Assembly (NCBI RefSeq): GCF_001048695.1
Contig: NZ_CVRB01000003.1
Span: 372,001-436,000, forward strand
Direction of reading: 5' to 3'
Source: Neobacillus massiliamazoniensis
Lineage (GTDB): Bacteria; Bacillota; Bacilli; Bacillales; Cytobacillaceae
DNA length: 64,000 nucleotides
The first letter of the stretch is position 1. Each line of letters opens with the position of its first letter. The notes beneath the pieces are model-generated. The model saw only the letters and a program-made list of their open reading frames with translations, made no database searches and had not been told where the DNA came from. Shown here piece after piece: positions 26,519 to 35,107 of the stretch. Made by a program: the position numbers and the translations under genes.

Positions 26519-27198
26519 ATCGAATTGCAACCGTAATGAAAATTCTTAACAAGGATAATACGTGGTTTATCGTTCCATGGTGTTTTGTATTGCTTCCTGC
26601 TTTTTTGATCAACCTCGCAATTGCCTTGATAATCCGGCCGGAAAACGGGTTTTATACCGGCGCTTTGTCTTCCATCTTCATTGTGATGATGATTAACGGC
26701 ATGTATACGCTGACGCAAAGCTTTCCGTTTGCGCTAGGCTTAAGCATCCGGAGAACGGACTTTTTATTGGGGACCGTCATGACAGTCGCTGTCGTTTGCT
26801 TAGGTAGTACCGGCGTGCTTTCGGCGCTTTCCTTCCTTGAGGGTGCTGGGGGCTGGGGGATTGGGATGCATTTTTTCAACCTGCCTTATTTAAGCAATGG
26901 TTCCTTAGTGGAACGCTGGTGGACCCTGTTCGCGACAGCGTTTCATATGACCTTTCTTGGCTTCTTCATTGTCGCCATATACAGGCGTTTCGGGAGGACG
27001 GGGCAGTTCGCCTTTTTTACAGTTATTTTTCTTGGAGGGTCCGTGCTGGGGTTCCTGTGCACGTATTACGGTTGGTGGACGAACATTTTCCATTGGCTAA
27101 CTGGTAATTCCGCCGCCCAATTAGCTTCGTGGCTGTTTGTTGTCGCGGTCATCTATGTCTTGCTGTCGTTCCTCATGATCCGCAAAGCAACCGTTTAG
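26515..27198 (+). CDS. ABC transporter membrane subunit, six-helix
   Basis: 227 residues with about six hydrophobic segments, starting WFIVPWCFVLLPAFLINLAI and ending LFVVAVIYVLLSFLMI. It overlaps the ATPase gene by four bases, and has the size and layout of YtrC/D-like permease partners. Substrate unknown. A GC-rich spacer with a GTCCGATTATTTGTCGGGTGGCC-type inverted repeat follows the stop. Confidence 0.75.
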   Translation: MNRIATVMKILNKDNTWFIVPWCFVLLPAFLINLAIALIIRPENGFYTGALSSIFIVMMINGMYTLTQSFPFALGLSIRRTDFLLGTVMTVAVVCLGSTGVLSALSFLEGAGGWGIGMHFFNLPYLSNGSLVERWWTLFATAFHMTFLGFFIVAIYRRFGRTGQFAFFTVIFLGGSVLGFLCTYYGWWTNIFHWLTGNSAAQLASWLFVVAVIYVLLSFLMIRKATV

Positions 27199-27344
27199 CT
27201 GGTAACACGCCCGTATGGCCGTCCGATTATTTGTCGGGTGGCCTTCGCCGTATGTATGCGGACCAGAAAAAACTTTTATTCTCATACAGGATGCTGTAAT
27301 ATCAATAAGGGCGCCCTAAAAATAGAAAGAGGTGCTAAATTAAT

Positions 27345-27977
27345 ATGTTCGGTATCATTCATTATGAAGTATTTTTATTAACTGGAATTTTGTTAAACTT
27401 AATTCCTGGTGCAGATACGATGAATATTGTTGGGAGAAGTATGTCACAAGGCAGAAAAGCTGGTGTATATTCTGTTTTGGGCATTATTACCGGTTCTTTG
27501 ACTCACACGTTGTTCGTTGCGTTTGGTTTATCAATTATACTCGTAAAATCTGTTTTCTTATTTAATACCATTAAGATTATTGGAGTTATGTATTTACTGT
27601 ATTTAGGGATACGCATGTTACTCGATAATTCCAATGCAGCGTTTCAGGCTTCTGCAACCGACAAACTAAACATACGGAAAATATACGTGCAAGGACTTTT
27701 GACGAGTCTTACAAATCCAAAAGTTTCTTTATTTTTTATTGCGTTTCTCCCACAATTTATAGATACCAAAGCTTCAGGACCCATTCCATTTCTCATCCTG
27801 GGACTGACCTTCACAACCACTGGATTGTTATGGTGTTTATTTATTGCTTATTTTTCTTCTTATGTTACAAAAAAACTAAGGGGAAACCAAAAAATAGGAA
27901 TGTTTTTAAACAAAATTACAGGACTAATATTTATCGGCATGGGGATTAAGCTTCTACAAACAAAAGCTCCTCACTAA
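27345..27977 (+). CDS. LysE/RhtB-family amino-acid exporter
   Basis: 210 residues, six membrane spans. The N-terminal L-L-N-L-I-P-G-A-D-T-M box and the following GRSMSQGRKAGVYSVLGIIT segment are the RhtB/LysE hallmark. A middle segment, GLLTSLTNPKVSLFFIAFLP, also fits. AGAGGTGC precedes the ATG. A strong terminator follows at 28041, so it is probably a single-gene unit. The substrate is likely an amino acid or derivative. Confidence 0.9.
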   Translation: MFGIIHYEVFLLTGILLNLIPGADTMNIVGRSMSQGRKAGVYSVLGIITGSLTHTLFVAFGLSIILVKSVFLFNTIKIIGVMYLLYLGIRMLLDNSNAAFQASATDKLNIRKIYVQGLLTSLTNPKVSLFFIAFLPQFIDTKASGPIPFLILGLTFTTTGLLWCLFIAYFSSYVTKKLRGNQKIGMFLNKITGLIFIGMGIKLLQTKAPH

Positions 27978-28040
27978 ACTTGATGAAAACAACAATGCCC
28001 CCCTACAGAAATGTGAGATTAAGTTGATTCATAGATAGAA

Positions 28041-28074
28041 AAAAGCCCTTCAGAGGTACCTTTGAAGGGCTTTT
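28041..28074. terminator. Terminator after the LysE-type gene
   Basis: AAAAGCCCTTCAGAGGTACC pairs with the following TTTGAAGGGCTTTT; near-perfect stem and T run, usable in both directions. Confidence 0.88.
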
Positions 28075-28124
28075 ACTTTTTTCACTATAACACTTTTAAC
28101 TTAAAAAGTGTTCGCTGATTCATA

Positions 28125-28370
28125 TTAATTTTAAATAGTCGCCAAGTTCCCGCTCATCAATATTGAAGGTTGGGGGCTCATATGGGGGTTTTCTACAATC
28201 ATGATTCGTATTTTATTAGGGATGTCATTTTCTAGCGTATTTATGATCGTTAATACGTCAGACCGATTATAATTTTGCTGTATAAAATATTCTGTTGTAC
28301 CAAATCGGTCAGTAATCCCAGCTTCGAGTTTAGTTATACTGAGTTTTTTCCAAACCAGGTCATTTTATCT
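28125..28370 (-). pseudogene. C-terminal relic of an unrecognised protein
   Basis: Minus strand reads LEAGITDRFGTTEYFIQQNY, then NRSDVLTIINTLENDIPNKI and RIMIVENP. After a one-base slip it continues YEPPTFNIDERELGDYLKLI and stops. It is a coherent coding segment broken by a frameshift. The family is unknown to me. Confidence 0.45.
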
Positions 28371-28429
28371 CGAAATTTATGCTCAGCAAGAATGAATTAG
28401 GGGCTTATTCAAATTGAGAACTTCTTAAC

Positions 28430-28590
28430 CGAGAGAAGGCAGTACGTATTGGAGTTCGGCTCATCTCAAGTTCTTTGGCTATTTCATTCTCCTATAGTAA
28501 TTGGCCCGGCATCTATTCAACTGATATGATCAAGTCTCGAATCTTTGAATAAGCAATTTCTACGAGCGATGGAGATGACATGGGATGTAC
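28430..28590 (-). pseudogene. GntR-family winged-helix relic
   Basis: Minus strand reads VEIAYSKIRDLIISVE, a stop where GELMPGQLL-type proteins continue, MPGQLL, another stop, then ENEIAKELEMSRTPIRTAFS and RLRS before decay. This is a FadR/FCD-type GntR N-terminus with several stops. Confidence 0.7.
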
Positions 28591-28664
28591 CCTTCCTTTC
28601 GTTTTACAAGAAAATCAGATTTACATAGTCTTTACATGGAATTAATAGGTTGTTCAAAAACAAA

Positions 28665-28685
28665 TTGTATACTAGTTGCATACAA
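28665..28685. promoter_or_regulatory. GntR-type operator left by the dead regulator
   Basis: TTGTATACTAGTTGCATACA plus one base is a near-palindrome of the TTGTATAC...GTATACAA type bound by FCD-class GntR proteins. It lies about 75 bases upstream of the GntR relic on its strand. Confidence 0.5.
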
Positions 28686-28930
28686 AGCAATTAGGAGATT
28701 AGCATAAGAAGAATTGTATTGTATGTAAAGAGTATTGATATTTATAAGTTTTTCACAAGTAGGAGGGGGTCATACAATCAAAGGGACAATGAATGAACGA
28801 ACGGGAAAATCAATATCTTAGAACTCTATGAACTAGTAAATAATAGAGTGAAGTGATGGAAAAGTGAACAAAAGAAACCTAGCCAGTTACAGCTTAAAAA
28901 GTACTCACTATTTTAGGAGGAGAAACCACG

Positions 28931-31306
28931 ATGAAGATTGGGAAAGTAAGTAAAAAAATTGCAACAGCCGCCCTTGCCGCATTAGTTTTGGGATCAGGTT
29001 CAGCTTATGCTGCCTATAATGTGGTTGTAGGCCCACAAAACAACGGAACAGGAGTAGCATCTGATGGCTGGTTTCTTAAACCTGCAGGAAGCCAAATTAC
29101 ATTAGGTGACTTTCCAATGGGAAGCGCCGTTTCGCCCGATCATCAATATCAGGTGGTTACCAATGCCGGCGAAGGAACTCAATCGCTGCAGGTAGTCGAT
29201 CTAAAACAACATAAAATCGTTCAAACGCTATCTTATCAATCTCCAGAGGCTCTTTATTTTGGTTCAGCTTTTAGCCCGGATGGAAAGACGCTGTACGTCT
29301 CCGCTGGTGACAACAACAAAATTCGCGTCTATCAATTTGAAAATGGCACGCTAACAGAACAGGCTCCTATTAGGATGAGCGGTAAAAATTTTTATCCTGC
29401 CGGTATATCCGTTTCTGCTGACGGAAAATCACTATATGTGGCTAACAACCTGGATAACTCTGTGTCTTGCATTGACATTGCCTCTGGCCAGATCAGCAAA
29501 ACGACTTCAGTCGGAAAAAATCCTTACATGGCATTCCTTAGCCACGACCAAAATACGCTGTACGTGAGTAACTGGGGAGAAAGTAGTGTTAGCGTCCTAA
29601 ATGCAAAAGATCTATCGTTAAAAAATACTCTCCCTGTTGGTTTACATCCCAATGCAATAGCAGAAAACCCTATTACTGGCTTTATTTATGTAACGAACTC
29701 GGATAGTGATGAAATTTCTGTCGTTGATCCTACTACACAGCATGTTGTCCAAACAATTTCACTTGCTCCGTATCAGGGGGCGCCAACCGGAACTCAGCCG
29801 GATGCGTTAACAGTAAGTCCTGATGGACAAACACTCTATGTGGCAAATGCGGGTAATAATGACATTGCCGTGATAGATCTCAAAATCGGAAAAGTAAAGG
29901 GCCTTATTCCTACAGCCTGGTATCCCACCGGCGTTCAAGTAAGTGAAGATGGGAAACAGCTCACTATTCTTAATGCAAAAGGACTCGGTGCAGGCCCAAA
30001 TACACAGATGCAGAACATTGGCAGCATGATTCAGGGATCGTTATCCTTCATTGATGTTCCGGATCAAAATCAATTAGAAAAATATACAAAACAAGTAAAG
30101 GAAAACAATCATACGAAGGAGGCTAAACAAGGTGGATTGTTAAGCAGAGACTCCGATAAGGACTTTCCGATTCCAAAAAGCGTGTCTGGGCATTCTCCGA
30201 TTAAGCATGTCATTTATGTAGTGAAGGAAAACCGTACGTATGACCAAGTATTTGGGGATCTGGGAAAAGGGAATGGAGATCCAAGCTTGACCATGTTCGG
30301 AAAAGAGATTACTCCCAACCTTCATAAGCTGGCTAATCAATTTGTAACGTTTGATAACTTCTATGCGGATGCTGAGGTTAGCATAACCGGGCACAAATGG
30401 ATTACGGCAGCTAAGGCCAATGACTACATTGAAAAGAACTGGTTGGCTGCTTACGGTAGAAGCCGCGGTTATGATGTTTATACCAATAACCCTGCCAATT
30501 ACTCCGAAGAGGGGCACATTTGGAACAATGCCAGCAAGGCCGGTGTTTCTTTCCGTGTTTACGGTGAATATGAGAACTATAATAGCAAGACAGGCTTATC
30601 TACGCCTGTAGACCCCAGCATTGGAAATAATTATGACCCTAATTACCCAGCCTTTAATTTTAATATTCAGGATGTAGATCGAGTGAAAGAATGGGAAAAG
30701 GAGTTCAAGCAATTTGAACAAAAAGACAATTTACCGCAACTTGAAATCATGCATCTAGGTAACGATCATACCCAGGGAACCATAATTGGTGCGCCTACAC
30801 CGCAGGCGGAGGTGGCCGACAATGATTATGCGCTTGGTCAGCTTGTTGACACGGTTAGTCACTCAAAATATTGGAAGGACACGGCGATCTTTGTTACAGA
30901 GGATGATGCACAAGGTGGACAGGATCATGTGGATGCGCATCGTACTGAAACGTTAGTGATTAGCCCTTATACACAGACTGGAGCAGTAGACAGCACATTA
31001 TATGATACAGCCGCTATGGTTAAGACAATCGAGATGATCTTAGGGATGAAGCCGATGTCTCAGTTTGATGCAGCAGCGACTCCCATGCAGAATGCCTTCA
31101 GCCATAAGCCGAACACTGACCATTATACAGTTGTTGAACCAACGTATCCGTTGGATGCCAAGAACGGGCAAAACGCACCAATGGCTCAAGTGTCTCAAAA
31201 AATGGACTTCAGTCAGCCAGATGCTGCTCCATCCGATGAATTAAACAAAATATTGTGGAAAGCAACAAAAGGAGATCAACCATACCCTGAACAGAAAAAA
31301 CAATAA
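28931..31306 (+). CDS. Secreted YVTN beta-propeller plus phosphoesterase (alkaline phosphatase superfamily)
   Basis: 791 residues. Residues 1-28 are a signal peptide (KKIATAALAALVLGSGSAYA). Residues about 50-370 are a YncE/YVTN-like propeller (SVSADGKSLYVANNLDNSVS and similar blades). Residues about 415-740 are a phosphoesterase of the phospholipase C/acid phosphatase type: HVIYVVKENRTYDQVFGDLG, the T-P-N-L-H segment, G-H-K-W, H-L-G-N-D-H and F-V-T-E-D-D-A-Q-G-G-Q-D-H-V-D-A-H metal-site segments. An AGGAGGAG site precedes the ATG. Probable role: extracellular release of phosphate from organic phosphates, with the propeller as binding platform. A terminator follows at 31318. Confidence 0.88.
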   Translation: MKIGKVSKKIATAALAALVLGSGSAYAAYNVVVGPQNNGTGVASDGWFLKPAGSQITLGDFPMGSAVSPDHQYQVVTNAGEGTQSLQVVDLKQHKIVQTLSYQSPEALYFGSAFSPDGKTLYVSAGDNNKIRVYQFENGTLTEQAPIRMSGKNFYPAGISVSADGKSLYVANNLDNSVSCIDIASGQISKTTSVGKNPYMAFLSHDQNTLYVSNWGESSVSVLNAKDLSLKNTLPVGLHPNAIAENPITGFIYVTNSDSDEISVVDPTTQHVVQTISLAPYQGAPTGTQPDALTVSPDGQTLYVANAGNNDIAVIDLKIGKVKGLIPTAWYPTGVQVSEDGKQLTILNAKGLGAGPNTQMQNIGSMIQGSLSFIDVPDQNQLEKYTKQVKENNHTKEAKQGGLLSRDSDKDFPIPKSVSGHSPIKHVIYVVKENRTYDQVFGDLGKGNGDPSLTMFGKEITPNLHKLANQFVTFDNFYADAEVSITGHKWITAAKANDYIEKNWLAAYGRSRGYDVYTNNPANYSEEGHIWNNASKAGVSFRVYGEYENYNSKTGLSTPVDPSIGNNYDPNYPAFNFNIQDVDRVKEWEKEFKQFEQKDNLPQLEIMHLGNDHTQGTIIGAPTPQAEVADNDYALGQLVDTVSHSKYWKDTAIFVTEDDAQGGQDHVDAHRTETLVISPYTQTGAVDSTLYDTAAMVKTIEMILGMKPMSQFDAAATPMQNAFSHKPNTDHYTVVEPTYPLDAKNGQNAPMAQVSQKMDFSQPDAAPSDELNKILWKATKGDQPYPEQKKQ

Positions 31307-31317
31307 CATATCAAGGA

Positions 31318-31353
31318 CTGGCGATTCTTTTTACGGTCGCCAGTTTTTTCTTG
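31318..31353 (+). terminator. Terminator after the phosphoesterase gene
   Basis: CTGGCGATTC...GGTCGCCAG stem followed by TTTTTTCTT. Confidence 0.75.
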
Positions 31354-31406
31354 AATGAACGAGAAGGGAGTGCCTGCCCATGATGTAAACATGGATAGAA
31401 GCTGTA

Positions 31407-31598
31407 ATGAAACGTTCCATTTTAGTCGTTATATCCATTTTACTCATTTTGGTATGGGGAGGAATGTCCGTTTACCAGATGGAACGGGACTATCTTCCCC
31501 CGATTAACAATACAACGATGATGATTAGTTTACTTGCGGACCATTATCAGGCTGATCAAGTGAAGGCTGGGTTTAAAATAAACCTATTTCTCTCTTAG
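31407..31598 (+). pseudogene. N-terminal scrap of an RND-type efflux transporter
   Basis: The 63-residue frame (ILVVISILLILVWGGMSVYQ, then MERDYLPPINNTTMMISL) matches the first membrane span and following periplasmic start of RND permeases, where a Y/F-L-P-x-I-N-N-P pattern is usual. After about 55 residues the frame leaves homology and stops. The remaining 950 or more residues are absent. Confidence 0.6.
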
Positions 31599-31613
31599 TT
31601 CACCTTTTATCAG

Positions 31614-32984
31614 CTATCTAGAAAAGGCCCGCTTCAAAACACTTTTAATGATTTTCGGACGCATTAGTATGGTAGTAGGTTTAATTAGGTTCATTACTTT
31701 AATAAAAGAATGAAAGACCTCTTGATTTTCCGATGACAAAAGAAAGATGTTTTTTGCGTACCATTGCTGGAAGGAAAGAGCATCTGGTTTTTTCCCAATT
31801 GTTTCAGGATAACGAAAATCCTCCGTAAGCACCATATTCCAAATGGGAGAAATGATTTTTGCTGCGTGTTTATGAAAGGTTGCAGTTATTTTTTGCTGGG
31901 TTTGATTTTGATGTAACAGTTTTTTTAATTCTTGTGCTTCTAAGACTGCAATACTCATGCCTTGACCAAAAACGGGATCAATTCTACATATAGTGTCACC
32001 AATTAGTAAGAGCCCTTCAGGCAGATTCTTTATCTTATCAAATCTCCTCCAAATAATATGCGGAACATGGTAGACAGAAGTGTCAGATAAAGCGGTGGCA
32101 TCTTTTATTTCTTGATAGATGTCTGGTTTTGGCAGCCTTTTTGTAAGTTCTATAAAGCCGTTCTCTGTTTTTAATACCTCTTTTTCGTGTATTTCGTTAT
32201 GATATCCAATGATCGTCACAATATAACGATTTCCTTCAACCTTTGAAAGGGTTCCACCAATTTTTTCATGCGGAGGATTAGGATATACTAGTTTAATAGC
32301 CCAATCCCTTTCATGGTTTTCAGGTAGCTGAAAGAATTTACTAATGTAACTCAGCCCAATTTTAACCTTTTCTTCGGGGATATGTATTCCTTGTTGGTTT
32401 AACCAATTAGAAGTGAGACTGCTTACACCGCTTCCATCGACAATGAGGTCGGCATGTAAGGTTTTTATAGAACCGCTCTTATCTTTTGCTTTGACTCCAA
32501 TTACTCGATTTTTTTCTTTATCGAAAACATAGTTTTGAACGTGATGGTTGTACTGAATGGTTACGTTTCGGATTCTTTTTAAATATTGCTCGATATGCCA
32601 TTCTAGGTGTGGGCGTGTTTGAAGCGTCGAGCTGTCACCGCCATCAAAGCGAAGTTTCCAAACCCCATGGTGAAACCAAGCAAGGTCTTGGGTAGAATTT
32701 ATTTTGATTGCCCCACTTGAGTGGAACTGTTCTGTGATACCTGGAAAAAGTGCTTCCAAACCATCCGAACCAGCAAAGAGGAGCGCATGTAAATGCTCGC
32801 CTTGCGGTGTTCCTTTTCTTGGATACGGTCCAATTGGTTCCTGATCACGTTCCAAAATGATGACCTCTTGGAAATAATCAGACAGCACTCTTGCTGCTAA
32901 TTTTCCAGAAATACCGCCTCCGATAATAACTGCTTTTTGCAAGGATCTATCACCATCCCTAAATTTCTCGTTTTGTTGTAACAT
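31614..32984 (-). CDS. FAD-dependent monooxygenase-like oxidoreductase
   Basis: 456 residues. The Rossmann dinucleotide motif G-G-G-I-S-G-K-L-A-A lies at about 22-31, followed by the acidic end I-I-L-E-R-D. The second FAD motif L-L-L-I-G-D-T-I-C-R-I-D-P-V-F-G-Q-G-M-S lies near 325-345. This is the squalene-epoxidase/aromatic-hydroxylase type. The helical C-terminal tail is typical of bacterial FAD-dependent oxidoreductases that act on terpenoids or polyketides. It is a single gene with no pathway neighbours. A fragment of a paralogue survives at 13.3 kb. The start is at ATGTTACAACAAAACG; the ribosome site is weak. Confidence 0.82.
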   Translation of the reverse strand: MLQQNEKFRDGDRSLQKAVIIGGGISGKLAARVLSDYFQEVIILERDQEPIGPYPRKGTPQGEHLHALLFAGSDGLEALFPGITEQFHSSGAIKINSTQDLAWFHHGVWKLRFDGGDSSTLQTRPHLEWHIEQYLKRIRNVTIQYNHHVQNYVFDKEKNRVIGVKAKDKSGSIKTLHADLIVDGSGVSSLTSNWLNQQGIHIPEEKVKIGLSYISKFFQLPENHERDWAIKLVYPNPPHEKIGGTLSKVEGNRYIVTIIGYHNEIHEKEVLKTENGFIELTKRLPKPDIYQEIKDATALSDTSVYHVPHIIWRRFDKIKNLPEGLLLIGDTICRIDPVFGQGMSIAVLEAQELKKLLHQNQTQQKITATFHKHAAKIISPIWNMVLTEDFRYPETIGKKPDALSFQQWYAKNIFLLSSENQEVFHSFIKVMNLIKPTTILMRPKIIKSVLKRAFSR

Positions 32985-33417
32985 AATTCCACTTCGAATT
33001 CTTACATGCCTCAGAATTATAAATGTATGGAAACTTTTATTCTTTTAATTTATCACAGATCCACTCTCCTTAGATGATTTTTTAAGGAAGTCAATATTTT
33101 CTGTGTGATGCCTATGATGCATACAATCCGGTACAGCTAAATCGTGATAAAATGAAAGATTAAATTTTACGTAAATACAATATTCCTATTATAAGGATGA
33201 AAACAACAGGGAGTGGAGAGGAAGAAAAACTCCGCCTTAAACTAGGCGAAATATTATTTATGGATATGAATTAATCGCAAAATATGTTCTCTAATGCTCC
33301 TATTTACAGATTAGTGAATGACGATGGAAGTGTTGACATTTAATTTAGAGGATTCTTGGAAGGAGATTTATGGGAAGTTGGTGGGGGCTCTTAAAAAATA
33401 AAAGTCAATTTCCCTTT
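32985..33417. other. Gap before the second toxin copy
   Basis: About 430 A+T-rich bases. No gene is visible. The right end, from about 33395, already belongs to the sequence shared with the first toxin copy. Confidence 0.4.
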
Positions 33418-33431
33418 CGAACGTTTGTTCC
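33418..33431. promoter_or_regulatory. LexA/DinR box before the intact toxin
   Basis: CGAACGTTTGTTCC carries the GAAC-N4-GTTC core of the Bacillus SOS operator. TATACT follows at 33451-33456, so the box covers the -35 region. Confidence 0.78.
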
Positions 33432-33526
33432 TTTATAGACATGTAAATGGTATACTTTAAGTGCAATAGAATAGGATTTTTCAAGGGTGGTCGGCACACT
33501 CCCAAACAGAAAGGGGGTGATGCTGT

Positions 33527-33613
33527 ATGACAGTTTTTCAAGCTTTGATGCTTGCAATATCTTTTGCCAGTCTAGTCATTGCGATTCTGTCATTTCATAA
33601 CCATAAAAAATAA
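33527..33613 (+). CDS. Holin-like small membrane toxin (type I TA), copy 2
   Basis: 28 residues: MTVFQALMLAISFASLVIAI followed by LSFHNHKK. A short N-terminus, one hydrophobic span and a basic tail fit the putative holin-like toxin family of Firmicutes, usually held by an antisense RNA. AAAGGGGGTGATG gives a strong ribosome site. The AATAATCCACC...GGTGGATTATT hairpin behind the stop can end both the mRNA and an opposing antisense transcript. The LexA box upstream predicts induction by DNA damage. Confidence 0.78.
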   Translation: MTVFQALMLAISFASLVIAILSFHNHKK

Positions 33614-33650
33614 TCCACCCTTGAGTTAGAAGGCTCAGGTGGATTATTCT
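33611..33650. terminator. Bidirectional hairpin after the toxin
   Basis: AATAATCCACCCTTGAG pairs with CTCAGGTGGATTATT. The same hairpin follows copy 1 at about 23825-23865. Confidence 0.75.
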
Positions 33651-33689
33651 ACCCATATAGCCGACCCCCTTAGAGGGAGCCGTCTATTG

Positions 33690-33770
33690 CTGGACCGGAC
33701 ATGTTGCTGCATGTTCGGTCTTTTTTATAATATGATTTGCTTAATCCTATTATAACCGATGTGAAAGAAA
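33690..33770. repeat. Dispersed hairpin repeat, second copy
   Basis: ACCGGACATG-TTGCTGC-ATGTTCGGT with T run and the shared block ATAATATGATTTGCTTAATC. Matches 11664-11760. Confidence 0.75.
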
Positions 33771-34257
33771 AAGAAACAATTCATTTCATCCATAATGAAA
33801 CCACACTTTGCAGATATAATTGATTGCTGTCAAACATCTTGTTTGTTTGCATTTGAAGAAATCGAGAGGAAAGAAGTAATCCTTCCATCCTACGATGTGG
33901 TTATGAATGACATGGAGCTAATATAGTTATGTGGTTTGGATTTTAGTAATAAGTAATATGGTTTAAGATAATAATATTATGTAAACTCGTGATGAATTAT
34001 TATAACACCTTTAAATTCAGAAGCTAAGATAAAAATAGAAACATCGACTATTTATATAGTTTATAAAAATTTACATAACATGAATTGGAGAAATATTTTA
34101 TGCCTTTGTTATGCAATAAGTCGGTTTTATATTCCCCATTATATTTACCAACAATTTATCAAAGTTTCACTATCTTTAGAGGGGAAAAATAGAATTTTGT
34201 CGAATTCTCTTTCTAAATTAATATAGATTTATAAACTTATTAACGGAGGTATTGTAT
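33771..34257. other. Repeat-rich gap before the zinc-ribbon gene
   Basis: Contains the wider flank of the dif-like repeat (33839-33960) and the repeat itself. After 34092 the sequence is unique and A+T-rich and holds the leader of the zinc-ribbon gene. No other gene. Confidence 0.45.
33962..34092. repeat. Dispersed A+T-rich repeat, copy C, with dif-like half-site
   Basis: Almost identical to copy A through CATGAATTGGAGAA. The half-site TTATGTAAACT is at 33977-33987. Confidence 0.78.
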
Positions 34258-34437
34258 ATGGAAAATAAAAAATGCACTAAATGTGGGAGTGTTGAGTTCA
34301 CTGATGCAACAGACTATATGCCTGTAAAACCAAATAAAATGTCACTTAAAGGCTCTAATAAAATCTATACATTTTGCTTAAATTGTGGTGAAGTTGATTC
34401 CATTCGTATTGAAAATGTAACTATTTTTAAAAAATAG
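34258..34437 (+). CDS. Small zinc-ribbon protein
   Basis: 59 residues from the ATG at 34258, eight bases behind GGAGG. C-T-K-C-G near residue 6 and C-L-N-C-G near residue 43 form a two-knuckle zinc ribbon. Probably a monomeric metal-binding protein; function unknown. Confidence 0.7.
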   Translation: MENKKCTKCGSVEFTDATDYMPVKPNKMSLKGSNKIYTFCLNCGEVDSIRIENVTIFKK

Positions 34438-34585
34438 ATATTTGAGATTTTTTTAATAACAACAATCAAATTTAACCGAGCCCTTTTTAAAAGAAATGAT
34501 AGAAATTGGTTCTGAAGTCAGGGTTTGAAAAAATAAATTAAGAGAAAATATAAATAGATAAATCTAAAAAGGAATGATATAGGAC

Positions 34586-35023
34586 ATGAACAACCTAACA
34601 AAATTCAAAATATTTAAGCCAGCTAATGAAGTATTTGAAGCATTTGTTGATCCTGCAAAAATAGGGAACTTCTGGTTTTCTTCAAGCTCTGAGAGATGGG
34701 AGCAAGGGAAGACCATTACTGTGAAATATGATGAATACAATGCACAACTGGATATAGAAGTAATCGAAATTGAGGCAAATAAGAAAATAGTGTTCCGATG
34801 GGGTGCAAATGGAGAAGGCAATATTGTTACTATTACACTAAATGAGTTGGATAATACGAGTACAATTATTGAAGTGAATGAAGAAGGTTTTAGTGAAAAT
34901 GATGACGAGCTCTTAAGTCAATTGCTTGATAATAAAGAAGGTTGGGTTTTTATGTTGTCCTGTTTAAAGGGATATTTAGAATTTGGTGTTAATAAACTTA
35001 GAGGCGGATTGGTGAAGGATTGA
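34586..35023 (+). CDS. SRPBCC/AHSA1-family protein
   Basis: 145 residues. The pattern of the START-like AHSA1 fold is clear: KPANEVFEAFVDPAKIGNFW at the start, then alternating beta strands (IDIEVIEIE, IVFRWG, IVTITL) and a C-terminal helix with E-G-W-x-x-x-L-x-x-L-K-x-x-L. Such proteins bind hydrophobic ligands or Hsp90-like partners; in Bacillus they are mostly uncharacterised. Confidence 0.82.
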   Translation: MNNLTKFKIFKPANEVFEAFVDPAKIGNFWFSSSSERWEQGKTITVKYDEYNAQLDIEVIEIEANKKIVFRWGANGEGNIVTITLNELDNTSTIIEVNEEGFSENDDELLSQLLDNKEGWVFMLSCLKGYLEFGVNKLRGGLVKD

Positions 35024-35107
35024 CAATTTTTCATGATGCAAATTTTTGTAATATGAAATAAAACAGGTAGAAAAAAATCAAGCTTGATTTTTTTGAATGG
35101 AGAAATC

